From: Siphonodentalium dalli
Lineage: Eukaryota; Mollusca; Scaphopoda; Gadilida; Siphonodentaliidae
Direction of reading: 5' to 3'
Length of the DNA: 64,000 nt
Assembly: GCA_032622095.1 (NCBI GenBank)
Contig: CP136066.1
Span: 172,853,164 to 172,917,163, forward strand
Part shown: positions 1 to 11,431 of the stretch, piece after piece
How the letters are laid out: every line of letters begins with the position of its first letter
How positions within the stretch are numbered: the first letter of the stretch is position 1
Notes under the pieces: model-generated
The model's database searches: none
The model's input: only the letters and a program-made list of their open reading frames with translations
Told to the model about the DNA's origin: nothing
Position numbers and translations under genes: made by a program

Positions 1-1014
1 TGGAGCACAAGTTATTGCAACACAATGAACACTCCCATACCCCCCCCCCCCCCCCACGCTATAATTAATCGATGAAATTACTGTTGAAAAAAATAAAATG
101 GGATAGAAAATAATCAAAATCTCAGATTGTGGTTTTCAAGTTGGCAGACCACATCTTTAAATGTTTCAGAAGTACACATGCACGGTGACACCACACAGTG
201 ACGTGTTTAGTGGATCCATCTGAAGCTCGTTCTGCACATGGTCTGTCAACAATGCGGACACCAACTCAATTATGCTGTTAACATTTTCTGGCACTTGGAA
301 TAGAAACATCTTGCCTTAGTCTAATCCTAATCAGAAATGACAATTGCGTTGACTCCCAGAAGTGTAAACTCAATTCAATTTGCCCCCGAAGCAATAATAA
401 CATGTATATATAGTCTGGCATGTGCCAATAAACGATAAACAGTATCAGACTGAGAAACTATGTAGATTCCTCATCGATGATATGGAGGAATAATCATGCA
501 ACATCTTACATGTGTCATGGCGATATGGGGATGGTGTCTCCGCAGTCATCAACCCTGGTAATTTTTTTTAAACAGTTGAACCCCGTGTGGACCCCGGCTG
601 AGCATGATGGCTTACAGTCTGGGACTTAGGACCACGGTAGTTACTGTCTAAAGTAAACTTCTCAAAGTGGGAGGAACCACAAATGAACGCCGTATAGCCT
701 GGATTTAGGCCTCCCTTGTGTCATAGTATGACTATATATAGCTGTTAATAATGACATTAAACGCAAATTAACAAACTATAACTTTACGAAGTTGACAATT
801 CGACGACAGGAACAACAGTAGTTGTGAATTTAGGGCATATTAACTTAGTTCATATTGTTAACCCGGTTAATCAGCATTTTAAACGGGAGGTTTTTAGGCT
901 ACGTTTTGCATATATTCCTATACTTTGTGTTTTATTGAAATTTTCCAAAATGCTTATACCAGGAACAGCGAATGAGGCAAGTCACGTGCCATACTCAGCC
1001 AAAATTCAAGAACG
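1..1014. other. Presumed intron, no recognised feature
   Basis: AT-rich sequence with a poly-C run near 40-55. No coding similarity or known repeat is apparent. It is assigned to the intron upstream of exon A only because the gene's N-terminal exons are absent from the window. Confidence 0.4.
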
Positions 1015-1562
1015 CGGTTTCGAATAAACCCCTAACTCGGGCTAACTGTGTTCTATTTTTGGATTTTTAGTGTGTCCACGATATATGCTCTTCACAATAT
1101 ACATATCCACATGCAGCGCTTAAAAGAACTTGTAAAATGCAGATACATCTCCTCGAAATAGTGTTCAGTTCAAACACGAGAGAGCACTTATCGACATAGA
1201 AGTGGGTGTTAACTGGTGGAAAACCCCGAAATTTAACACTCCCTTCTTGTGTGGGCCTGTCATTAACTAAATTGATTTTAGAAGTGACCGGTTTCGAATA
1301 AACCCCTAACTCGGGCTAACTGTGTTCTATTTTTGGATTTTTAGTGTGTCCACGATATATGCTCTTCACAATATACATATCCACATGCAGCGCTTAAAAG
1401 AACTTGTAAAATGCAGATACATCTCCTCGAAATAGTGTTCAGTTCAAACACGAGAGAGCACTTATCGACATAGAAGTGGGTGTTAACTGGTGGAAAACCC
1501 CGAAATTTAACACTCCCTTCTTGTGTGGGCCTGTCATTAACTAAATTGATTTTAGAAGTGAC
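1015..1562. repeat. Exact tandem duplication, 2 x 274 bp
   Basis: Bases 1015-1288 are repeated at 1289-1562 with no difference that I can find by eye. Each copy begins CGGTTTCGAATAAACCCC and ends GATTTTAGAAGTGAC. Identity over 274 bp in unconstrained DNA implies a very recent event or an assembly duplication. Open frames across it are incidental. Confidence 0.9.
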
Positions 1563-3580
1563 CACTTAAGTGACTGTAAATGAAGAAATGGGCCTAGCAC
1601 CTCGGCAGGTGTACCTGATTAGAAAGGCATGGTCATTTCGCGAGTGTTTCTTTGAGTCCGTGTCATTGGGTACACTAGCGTAATGATTTGGTTTACTAAT
1701 ATTTCTTGTTTGGCTCCACATTTGTGGCCGGTTGCTAACATGTTTCTGTCGGCTGCTTCAAAGAAATATCGAAGCTGGCACTACATGGAGCGTGGCGGAG
1801 CGAATACGAACCACTCATGTTATATGAGTTTACAGTGTTTTTTGACGAGTACGTCGCATAAAACCGATTATATATCAACATTGGATACAATGGTCCCATG
1901 TTAAACACTGTACGAGTATCTTGGTGTGTTAGTGTGTATATAATTTTCGAAACTTTTACGATTCCATGAGGCATCTGCTATGACGGGTTTAACGCTCGCC
2001 ATTGTTCTCTATTTAGAGTCCTAATGTGAGCAAATTTTAGACAAATTTTGATGTTATGACACAGGGAATAATATATAATAATCAATAGTTTATTGCACAA
2101 TATGCCCAAAAAATAATATCTCAAAACATGTGTTCTTGTTCCAGCTCTTTGCTCCAACCCTTTCCACGGTCCTGTTCCGTTTCTGTTGCCCGGAATTTGT
2201 CACTCTTTACCAAGAACCTGTTCCGGATTCGTTCCGGTTATCCGGAGTAACCATTCCCTGTCTCTAAGTACACCCTTGTGATGATTTGGTTCACAGGTAC
2301 TTCTTGTTGGCTCCAGAGTTCTGGCCGACTAGTAGCGTGTTTGTGTCGGCTTCTTCAAAGAAAGCAGCGACTCTGACGCCCGAGCGAGACGAAGCGAAGT
2401 GAAGCAAAGTACTCCCTGACTATAATGGCTTCATACTGCCAGTACGGCGTCAGATGATGCGGGACTGATACGATGTTACCATGGCCACCGCGATTCATAA
2501 ATAAGATCACACACGTTTAGGTCATATGTACCCAATGACACGTAATATCAAAAGGCGGGGGGCGAAGAAGCACTGACTAGGCAGATGGGACATCTCGCCC
2601 TCTTGGTTCCATCGGCGGACGGGCGCAGAGCCTGAAAGTGTCATGTTACGTTCTACATAACGACAAAATGTATATGAATAGAAACAATTGTTATATCCAG
2701 GGTAGACCATGCCACGAATCTCCGCTCCAGCGCGAGTACGCCCTCAGAGAACATATTCCGGCACCAGTACAAAACCTGGGATTTTTTTTTTTAGCATTTC
2801 TGACAGGGAACTGTATACCACTGAACAAGCAAGGCAGGGATTATATTTCTTTGTGAATACTTGTTCCTCGGTAATCTACTTAACAGTAGGGGGTGGTCCA
2901 AGCTCGAGATTGTATTTCCCCCCCCCCCCCGCTCAAATGTCACTTAAATCGTGCAACTTTGTGTTGGTACCGTGACTACCGTCACCTACTGTGGAATAGA
3001 CCATTAAAGAACAGGTAATAACTAAGAAATATATTACCTGCACTACTTTTTCAATGTTATACACTTCCCTGTCACAACATCAACAGTTCCAAGATTTTGC
3101 ATTGGTGCAATGTGATCTCTGCGTGTGTAGCTATAGAGTAGAGATTCATGGCATGATCTATATACATTGGTGATGGAAACACTGAAAGACGAGGGGCCCA
3201 AGCCGCACAAACTTCAGAAGGGCACTTTTCCCAACGCGAACTCTCGATTAGTATACGCATTAGTCAAGGTCAAGGGACTGGAACCTCCATGTCCCATTGC
3301 GTCACCGCTCTTTGGTTCTATTGTCTTTTGAACAAAGTATATATACACCACGAATGTCGACGATAGCTAAATATGAACCTGTTCCATGAAATGCTTCCAA
3401 ATTATGTTTGATTCGCAACATGTTCTAATGAATGTTTTAATGTATATGCTTCTCATCTGAACAAACATATGTGACGGTTTCTGGACGTTTTCTATCCTTT
3501 CTCGTGTTATGCTGCTGGCCGCCCTGCTAAAAAAAAGAAGCAATAATAGCCGTATAGGATATATAGAAAGTCACTTGTTC
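1563..3580. other. Presumed intron, no recognised gene
   Basis: Short open frames only, none with recognisable domains. Similar phrases recur: TGATTTGGTTYAC with TTCTTGTT at about 1683 and 2282, and GTGTCGGCTTCTTCAAAGAAA-like text at about 1747 and 2344. These suggest an old diverged duplication of roughly 0.6 kb. A poly-C run lies near 2920. Confidence 0.35.
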
Positions 3581-3901
3581 TGATGGTAGCTGTTTATTCT
3601 CACGTTGCTTTTGATAGAGTTACTATCAGTGATATTGTAAACAAGTATATCGACTGTAAACAATATCACTGGTTACTATAGTCAGCACAGGAAACAACCA
3701 CAATTCAATTGGAGGTCAGGCAACTGTCACGTGATATGTTGATGAGAAGATGGATATATCACGGACGACGGTAGCTGTTTATTTTAACGTTTGTTTTGAA
3801 AGAGTTAATATAGTCAGCACAGGAAACAACATCAATTCAATTCGAGGTCAGGCAACTGTCACGTGATACGCTGATGAGAAGATGTATATATCACGGACGA
3901 C
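3581..3901. repeat. Diverged tandem duplication with a size difference
   Basis: Two adjacent copies, about 3581-3769 and 3770-3901, both run from GGTAGCTGTTTATT to ATATATCACGGACGAC. The first copy is longer almost entirely because it contains a 45-bp foldback insertion (3627-3671) that the second lacks. The second therefore serves as the empty-site reference. Confidence 0.8.
3627..3671. mobile_element. 45-bp hAT-like foldback insertion
   Basis: The insert starts CAGTGATATTGT and ends ACAATATCACTG, a perfect inverted repeat around a short AT-rich loop. It is flanked on both sides by GTTACTAT (3619-3626 and 3672-3679), an 8-bp target duplication. The neighbouring tandem copy has a single GTTAATAT at the same place. 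The CAGTG end and an 8-bp duplication with T at position 2 and A at position 7 fit hAT transposons. The element is too small to code for anything. Confidence 0.8.
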
Positions 3902-4104
3902 CTGTATCGTTGATGAGCATTACACTGCCGACACCTTCCGCGTGTGTCGACACATGCAGTTAATAAGCTCAGTCAGTGGTCACTAGAATCGATCAGTATA
4001 TCGACTGGGGAGTAATTACGGTGGCACCTCACCCTGTCCGAATGCTAATTAAGCTGTAATGAGAATGATTTTCCCACTCCATGCAACGAACATGAACTTT
4101 TACT

Positions 4105-4399
4105 TTAACCCTTTACCCAACAAACCGGCCAAAACCGGCCAAATAAAGCTTCAACAGCCTAAAATATCTTCGGTCTGTCTCAATAGAACCATACAAATAT
4201 GGATATCATTGGAACCGACTCCTTGACCACATTGTGATAATTACAGTTATGCCCCTGTGCCAATGCATTCTCTTATATATGCGAGTCGACCATAGGTCGC
4301 CTCGCATATATAAGAGAATGCATTGGCCTAAAAAATGGTCGACTCGCATATATAAGAGAATGCATTGGCACAGGGCCGTTCTGTTGGGTAAAGGGTTAA
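4105..4399 (+). mobile_element. F3 element, short form
   Basis: TTAA flanks inverted CCCTTTACCCAACA ends. The long left arm carries ACCGGCCAAAACCGGCC and a segment reading TCTTCGGTCTGTCTCAATAG. Inside is the hairpin core CCAATGCATTCTCTTATATA with a GTCGACC-type loop. This copy has lost most of the spacer and half of the second hairpin compared with the 386-bp copy at 42391-42776. TTAA plus CCCTTT ends resemble piggyBac-type non-autonomous elements. Confidence 0.85.
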
Positions 4400-4434
4400 C
4401 CCTCTGATCCTGAATGGATTCTCCTGTTCAGAAC

Positions 4435-4714
4435 TTAAAGGGGTACTGTACACTAAATCCGGCCATTTATGGGACCATCTCTTATTATACTCAACAGAAT
4501 ATATGCATCAAATGAATTAATTTGAGCCATGGATGAGTGCAAAATACATTCATTTTCATTATAATTACCATGTTATTTGCGTTGTTCATAGAGAACATGA
4601 GTGTATTTTGCACTAATCCATGGTTCAAATTCATTCATTTGAGCCATGGATATATTCTGTTGAGTATAAAAGGAGATGTCCCATAAATTGCCGGATTTAG
4701 TGTACAGTACCCCT
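4435..4714. mobile_element. F8 foldback element
   Basis: The left end after TTAA reads AGGGGTACTGTACACTAAAT and the right end is its complement, GTGTACAGTACCCCT. The arms stay complementary for most of the length (CCATGGAT..., ACTCAACAGAATAT/ATATTCTGTTGAGT), so the element is nearly one long hairpin. TTAA is clear only on the left; GGTG follows on the right. It shares termini with 20253-20844 but not its interior. Confidence 0.75.
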
Positions 4715-6116
4715 GGTGCCCATTTATAGTGACGTCCCTGTGTTGGGGACTTCATCAGAAACACCATGAAGAGAATTTGAAACGGAAACCTCAGCATTCC
4801 TGGCGATGCCGATAAGGTCTCTTATGATTTACCGCCGAGTGTTTGCTTTGCACGCATATTATATGGCATTAGTCTGGGCAAGGCATTAGTGGCAGAACTA
4901 AATCGTGCTACTTCACCCTAAAGAGGAATAAATAAGTCCTATTCATCAACGCGTATCTATCGAGATACTAATATTATGTTTGTCTTATGCAGCGTATCTT
5001 GACCAAGACGAATGAGTTTTGGAAATAAGTGCGATAATGGCGGAACCCTTAATGGCGAATAAACATCGACGTTTCTGCTTGGTCATTTGTGGTAAATTCG
5101 TGACGCACAATTGAGAATATTCACCACAGTGCATATTTTCGATGTGGTGTTCTCCCCCTGAATATTGAGACTGGGAGGTACATTAAGGAAGATTCCGTTA
5201 AGAGATATTGTTCTGTGTGTGATTGTATAGCAAGTTGAAGAAGAGACACACTTTCTCCTTAACTGTCAAGCGTATAACACCTGCGATCAAAACTGATGTC
5301 GCTTCGGTGAGCGTGAACAAATTCTCATTTTGAGATAAATTTTGACGGGGTCCCTAAATGGTGCATGGCGCACACATTACGTACACGCAGTGTCCAGTCT
5401 ATAGTGCACACGATTGGAACACAATCGAAGTACAGCGTAGCTTGCCTTGGCACTGTGTATCGAACGTGCTTAATTTCCGTGGCTCTAGTTCGATCCGGTT
5501 CCCAATCCGATAACGAAGCATTGGATTGAACTTTGAAATATTTGAAAGTGGGTAATACACGCATATTGATGAGGTAAAACCCATTAAATTCCCCGCTGTG
5601 AGCATGGAACCCTTCTGCGTTACACTACATTGCATGCTCCGGGGGATTAAAACGGTATAATCTGATGGTATTTGCGTGTCCATGATATGCAGCTATACAG
5701 AAGCAGCATTTATACAGAAGCAGCATTCTCAATACTTCTCAATAATGATAGCTTTAGTATTGATATAATGACTATGTTTTCTCGTATGCGGAGACTGGGA
5801 ATTGAGTGTGATATAAAAGACAGTGATGTGACTCTGATAAACCATTTACGGAACCAATCATCGCCTCGTCTCAACTGACAGCCAGACTCTGAATGACAGT
5901 GCTTAGAGAACTTAAGAACTATGTAGTAAATTCGTCTCAAGTACATTACTATAATTACATCCATATGATTTCTTCGGTATATATGAATGTCGTGTTTGGT
6001 GTTTACTAGTTCCGTGCTACACGTGGCCGTGGCCCCAATCCAATAGGCTAAACAGTTGTAAATCTCACAAACCGAAACAACAGCATGGGACGATATTATT
6101 CGGTTATTTAGAAACT
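4715..6116. other. Presumed intron, no recognised feature
   Basis: Several overlapping open frames of 70-95 codons occur at 5325-5964 on both strands. None shows domain content, and their number fits chance. No transposon ends were seen. Confidence 0.35.
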
Positions 6117-6302
6117 AAACTAAAAAAAGAAATAGAATCTATAGAAATTTGATAATAAATTTTTTTCCAGAGGAGACGATGCCTAAGCAGAATGAGGTCC
6201 CCCCAAAGGGTGAATTTAGTGCTGCTAGCCCGCTATGCGGGATAGCGTCACTAAATTCACCCCATGGGGACCTCATTTTTAAATGACAGGCACACAAAAC
6301 TG
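6117..6302. mobile_element. F4 foldback copy
   Basis: An AAACTAAACTAAAAAAAGAA tract and TTTGATAATAAA lead into GCAGAATGAGGTCCCC. This is followed by a palindrome around GCTAGCCCGCTATGCGGGATAGC, closing with GGGGACCTCATT. The stem is perfect apart from small changes near the ends. Confidence 0.75.
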
Positions 6303-7177
6303 AGGCTTTTTTTCAACTTTTTGTTTTAATTCTCTTCACCTCAAATACATAAGATATTTGGGGAAAAAATATTATAGCCAATATGAATTATATGGAAAGT
6401 GTCTTATAAAAGTTCTATATAGACATGCACTTATTACTTGTATATCTGAACACCCATGCATACAAACGAATGAATATGATCAAGTAACAACTATACATGT
6501 ACACCAGCGTGTATTTAGATAGCAGGGTCAACGCGTACGCAGTGAACAACTTTCTTAATAGAGGGAGAAAGTTTATATATAACCCATTATTTCTGACAGT
6601 CAATTCAGCATCTTTGATATTTTATTATAAGTATACTATGTTTCCTAAGAAATAGAAGAGAAAAAACAATTTGATATAGCGATTTCCTATTCTCCGCTGA
6701 CCTTTTGACGTACGTTACATATGTCGTATAGTCGTATAAAATAAATAGTGTTCACCTGTTTATCTCGGGCTGCCATTATATCTATTGCGTTCTGAAGACC
6801 CCCATCTGGGCTGCCCCCGTAAATAACGTAGTGGGATCCCACTATCTCTAACAAACGACCATCACGGAGCCTAGAAGTCTCCCCCAATTACGCCACCAAC
6901 ATCGTTAGACATACTGGGCGATAAATTAGGCAAATTGCTTTTTGCTCCCTAGCATTAAATAAGTCTTGTTGAATATGGTCTGTGATTTTGATAGCGATTC
7001 TTGGCTGATCCCGATAGGGACGTTAGTCGCGTCATTGAGACAGCTGACGTATCTAGTTATGTATATCTTATTACGTGATGATTTAGAGGAAATGGCTAGC
7101 GCCAGCTCTTCCGACCACGGAATCCACCTAAAAGCTTTGCGTTCCTGATTCCATTGAAGCACGCGTGGAATGATACG
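6303..7177. other. Presumed intron, no recognised feature
   Basis: Mostly AT-rich DNA with a few short open frames on both strands. I see no exon with consensus splice sites and no element termini. Confidence 0.35.
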
Positions 7178-7514
7178 GGTACGGTATCAAACTCCGTGCA
7201 GCGCCCTCTACGTTATCACTGCGATATATCACTGCCGGAAGGACGGTACTTTGCGGACCGATACATCTATTTTACGTATCGTCGGGACTAGATTTAGTCA
7301 CCTATTATTTTATTTTGACCTCCAACAGTTTGCAATAAGTGGTAATTCTTTCAGTAATGATAAGAAAAATATAAACTGGGCCAGACAATAGACAATTTTA
7401 ATCCTAAAACATAAGAACTAAGAACTTGTAAGAAATCCTTACCAAATGTCCTTGTGGCAGTGGTATTTCAGCGGAGCAATGAGAGATAACTCTGCCTGGA
7501 GTTTGGTACGGTAT
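7178..7514. mobile_element. F9 element carrying a nested insertion
   Basis: The left end reads GGTACGGTATCAAACTCC then CAGCGCCCTCTACG. The right end reads GGAGCAATGAGAGATAACTC then TGCCTGGAGTTTGGTACGG. The compact relative at 54388-54485 lacks about 230 bp present here. That extra segment is bounded by CACTGCC (7230-7236) and GGCAGTG (7456-7462), so it looks like a second element inserted in the middle. Confidence 0.6.
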
Positions 7515-8650
7515 AGTTATAAAATGCTGGTTCATGTTCCAAACACTTGTTGCTATCAACGCATTTTGTCCTTGATTTCATTGAAACGCCCATTGACTGA
7601 TTCGAGTGCGATGGTTCGAAAATGCTGATCAATTCATTTTATTTCTCCTACGCTGGTGTCAATCTAAAAAAAACGTTGCATCCAGTGGCGCGCGTATGGA
7701 CTCTTACGGTTGCATATGGTTCTAAATTGCTGGTTCGTCCTGCAACCGCTCGCTCCTGCATGGCTTGATGTCAGTCTAAAAGCATTACATCCTGGATCAT
7801 TGAAGCGCCCAAGGACTGACAATTCGCAAACTTGTCCAGATACAACAATCTGGTTACCCCCTTGTGTTCACGGTCGCCTAATTGTGCTGTGCAACTTTTC
7901 GATTACGCCACTGGGAACTCCTTTTTGGCAGACGAAACAAGTGGCTTGTGTCGTCAATGGTTCGTTTCAGGTCCTAAACTTTTAATTGCAGCAGACCGTT
8001 TATACTGTCTCGCGGCATGTTGGTCCAATAAACGTCGCCATTAAAAATATCAGTGGCTCTCCGTGGAACCACACGGGAGGTTTAATGCCTCTGACTCTCG
8101 GCAACTTCGTCACCTTTGGGGAATAAATGCCACGGATGCATTGAATCTGGTTTGTTTGTGGCTCCACGGGGTTTTGGCATTCATCGTTCCTTCGAGTTGG
8201 TATCCAGCAGTGTCTTCTGGTTGGTATCCAGCAGTTGGGAATAAATGTCACATAGAACCCACTGTTGCCAACCACGGGGCGTGTAGTGGCCCGATGTTTG
8301 TGTGCGCATGCCCAGTTGGCGACTTTTCATGTCCAATGACTGTGGGAATAAATCTATTTCCAGTGGTTATGAATATACCTATATAATAAACATGTTGCTA
8401 TACATATTTATCGACAGCGTTGTCGCCATGATTGTGTTACCAAAATACTTGGGACTATTATCTTCTTTATATATAGATCACATACCAACCAGTGATGTCA
8501 GTGATTCCACTTATACGATTTTACGACAATGAATATTTTAACTAATTTTAACCCTATATTTGCATTTGAAAATCAGAATTGTATTTTATTTAATTTTTTT
8601 GCGAACCATCACTCACTTGCCGTGACCAAAGTACATCCCATATAACTTGT
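7515..8650. other. Presumed intron with weak internal repeats
   Basis: Loosely repeated phrases such as TTGAARCGCCCA...GACTGA, ATGGTTC...AATGCTG and GGAATAAATG recur through 7560-8350. They suggest decayed tandem units of about 100-200 bp. TTGGTATCCAGCAGT is repeated at 8197-8236. No gene recognised. Confidence 0.35.
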
Positions 8651-8812
8651 GGTCAATCTGAATTTACGCCCATCACGAAGGATTACTCACTATTACTGAA
8701 GGTTTGGTCAATCTAAATTACGCCCATTCCGAAGGATAATTCGCACAATTACATAAGTTTGGTCAATCTTAATTACGCCCAATCCGCAAGATAACTCACG
8801 ATATTGGTACTG
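8651..8812. repeat. Three diverged tandem units of about 55 bp
   Basis: GGTCAATCT begins units at about 8651, 8705 and 8761. Each continues with a form of AATTACGCCCAT..CGAAGGATAACTCAC. Confidence 0.75.
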
Positions 8813-9170
8813 AGTCCGACGAATCATTCTCGTGTCTGGAATGTCGACAGGGAGCGTTATGTGTCTGGACTCTTCCAGTATTTGATTATAAATGACCGAG
8901 TTGATAGAGATTGCGATGCTTTGGCATTGATGATGGCTCTCACGGCTCCCTCGTGCCTGACCCCTCGACAGAGCTCATTAATCACATGGTGTCTGCCCAT
9001 AAGATTGATGACCTAAATTCCAGACGCATGGGTCTTCTGACCGAAGAACAGATTCTCCAACCTATAATCTCTATCGCCGAATCTCATTTCTGTAGATTTG
9101 AGATCTATTCAGAAACCACCATATATATGGCTTGCGTCTGTCCATTTATAAACTTTCATAAGTTATATAT

Positions 9171-9222
9171 ATAAATATATAAGAGAATGCACTGGCACAT
9201 GATCTTTAATGCTGTATCAGCG
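9171..9222 (-). mobile_element. F2 terminal fragment
   Basis: ATATAAGAGAATGCACTGGCACA followed by a form of GATCTTTAATGCTG and CAGCGC matches the CATGACGGGAGC-side arm of F2 in reverse. It is cut off where an F1 arm starts. Confidence 0.6.
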
Positions 9223-9223
9223 C

Positions 9224-9320
9224 GATGAATGGCAACAAGCCATATTTCCGTTTAAATTCTGAAAAGTTACCCATAATTCTGCTGTGGTTAAAGGAGTCGA
9301 TTAATTAGGGCATTACTGTA
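9224..9320. mobile_element. F1 half element (right arm only)
   Basis: GATGAATGGCAACAAGCCAT through GGCATTACTGTA is one arm of the F1 palindrome. The left arm is missing, and an F2 fragment abuts it directly, so the junction is a deletion or recombination point. Confidence 0.8.
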
Positions 9321-10985
9321 TATACATAACTATATGCAAATTGAACAGAGTGGAATTTATTTATTATGTATACATGTATATAAAATTTGTAAATTAACAT
9401 ATAATGAATTGTATTGGACAAAACTATGTTTAAACTAAAGTGTTAACAGTGGATAGCTTACTGGTGCTTCAGAGTTCTTCATCGTTCATTGACACAAGAT
9501 GCAATTGACTCCGTGTGGTGATATATACTTCCATCGTAAACATAGCCTAATCAGATGGTTTCAACACTAACTTTGTACTCACATCCCACTTCACAAATAC
9601 GATATTTAAAAGATTGTTTGGTTTTCTCGCCGTATAAGACATCCCGTTCAATAACCATGGCGTCAGCGAGATATTCTTCCCGTGGTAACGAAGCTATTTA
9701 CCTACCAATGCTCCTCGGTTTCTGGTCCCCGAATGGCTGTATCTTGCTATGTCTGATTGCTTTCGGCGGTTTGTGTCTCTTATCTTCCGATACCAAACAC
9801 AACGTAACTAATACATCACAGTTCATGTTCCCCCTTATCAAAGGCTGACATCACACCCACAGAATACCAATATGACCCTCTGGCGGGGGGTATGCTTGAT
9901 GGAGGACGGGTGATAATAGTCTTTACCCCTTACATAATCCATCAGAAATGTTCAATCAGATGCAAAATTTATTGCTTCAATGCTGCTTTCGTGTTTTCCT
10001 GGAGATTCCTGGGAGACCATTCAGATGTCTTTCTTTATCTATAATGGGACATGTATGCCAATGACAGCAACATCTCTTATAAAGCTACTTAATCTACTTT
10101 TACTGACACTATTCATGCACCAGGACGTTGGTTAATATAAGAAATCACTTTTACTGAAGAGAGGCAACTGTAGATTTGCACTTTAATGGCCCTGCACTCT
10201 AATTACTTGTTGAGTGCAAGGTATGACCGATTCTCTGGCGAGTTAATGCATGATGTGTTTACATACAATACACTTGGCATTATATGGTCATGTTAATTAT
10301 TTACTTTGATTTGATTGCAAACTATATACTAGGTTTAATATGTGTGTGGAATACTAAATCTGTGGGGTTTTTTTCCTGTCAACTTAGAACACAAAGCTAA
10401 TCCAATTTGAAGGGTCTGATAGAAGTTCACAGAACTGTCAACGAAACCATCTAAAATTGTGATTAAGTACCATTTGTGTAACACATTTTACATTTGTCAT
10501 ATAATAATATTAATATAAATAAATTAGCTCATTTATATATACTAACATGGTTTCTTCACATCATTTGGAGAGAAATTTGCTCTCTACCTTTGGAACAGAC
10601 ATTACAAACACAGTTTTTTTCCAACTTAACTCTATAATTGAGTGCCACATAGGATTATATCGCCCCTAAAAAATTATTTTAAAAAATATAATAATTTTTG
10701 GGGGGATTAAATGAACATGTCATAGAGGATATAAAAACCACCTGGATCACTCCTTTTTGGGTATTTTTAGACCCAGAACCACATCAGGAACTCATAGTGA
10801 TAATTTCTGAAATGTGAAAAACATAAGATTTTCTGTCATTGAAAGAGCTAAGGAACTGTATTCTAGAAATTGTTCTTTTCAGCAACAATTTGACAAGACC
10901 AAATAAATTGAACATATGTTTGTTGTTTCTGTTGCTAAATCAAGATTATGGAGATAACTAGAATTAAAACCTTTTTTTTCTTCAG
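9321..10985. other. Presumed intron upstream of exon A
   Basis: No coding exon or element termini recognised. The last 25 bases form a pyrimidine-rich tract ending TTCTTCAG, a good splice acceptor for exon A. Confidence 0.5.
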
Positions 10986-11142
10986 ATATCTGATTCGCTA
11001 ATCAACAGAGTGGTGAGCTCCAGTCAGAACTTCAACAAGGAGATGGAACTCGCTCCTCGGATATCACCTGAGTTTGAGTTGACATTAGACAACACCCCAG
11101 TGCTGCAGGCCATAGAAACACTGAACTTCTTTCAGATGAAAG
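10986..11142 (+). CDS. TRIM9: TRIM9-type E3 ligase, exon A (COS box end)
   Basis: This 157-bp exon encodes ISDSLINRVVSSSQNF... through ...ETLNFFQMK (52 codons plus one base). In class I TRIM proteins this is the C-terminal part of the COS box, a helical segment after the coiled coil that binds microtubules. It is bounded by TTCTTCAG and GTGAGT and ends in phase 1. The frame is fixed by reading on into exon B. In animals TRIM9 is a neuronal RING ubiquitin ligase acting in netrin/DCC-dependent axon guidance and vesicle exocytosis. That role is known for the family and is not shown here. An F2 element begins 29 bp after the donor. The RING, B-boxes and coiled coil must be encoded upstream of the window. 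Confidence 0.9.
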
Positions 11143-11171
11143 GTGAGTTATAAGCTTCCTAAGATAAAGAA

Positions 11172-11431
11172 TTAACCCTTTCATGATGGGAGCAGCGCTG
11201 GTGCAGCATTACAGATCTTGTGCTAGTGCACTCTCTTATATATGCGAGTCTTCCATAGGGATCCTCGCTTATATTAGAGAATGCACTGGATTACCAGGCC
11301 AAGGTAAATATTTTTGGGCCAGTTATTCTCATATATGCGAGGCTCCCTATGGGAGGCTCGCATATATAAGAGAATGCATTGGCACAGGGTTTTCGCAAAA
11401 ATTCAGGATGCTCCAGTCATAGAAGGGTTAA
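11172..11431 (+). mobile_element. F2 element, intact
   Basis: TTAA on both sides with CCCTTTCATGATGGG on the left and a CATAGAAGGG right end. Inside are two hairpins, each built from TGCATTCTCTTATATATGCG and its complement, with TCTTCC/GGGATCC- and CTCCCTATGGGAG-type loops. They are separated by an AAGGTAAATATTTTTGGGCC spacer. It lies just inside the intron after exon A. Confidence 0.85.

Noticed and set aside
1-10985. Upstream RING, B-box or coiled-coil exons of the same gene
   Set aside because: No cysteine/histidine-rich RING or B-box pattern and no heptad-rich exon with splice sites was found; these exons probably lie outside the window.
11215-11400. TATATAAGAGAATG inside the cores as a TATA box and start codon
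   Set aside because: The motif is one arm of a palindrome present dozens of times in both orientations, with no open frame following.
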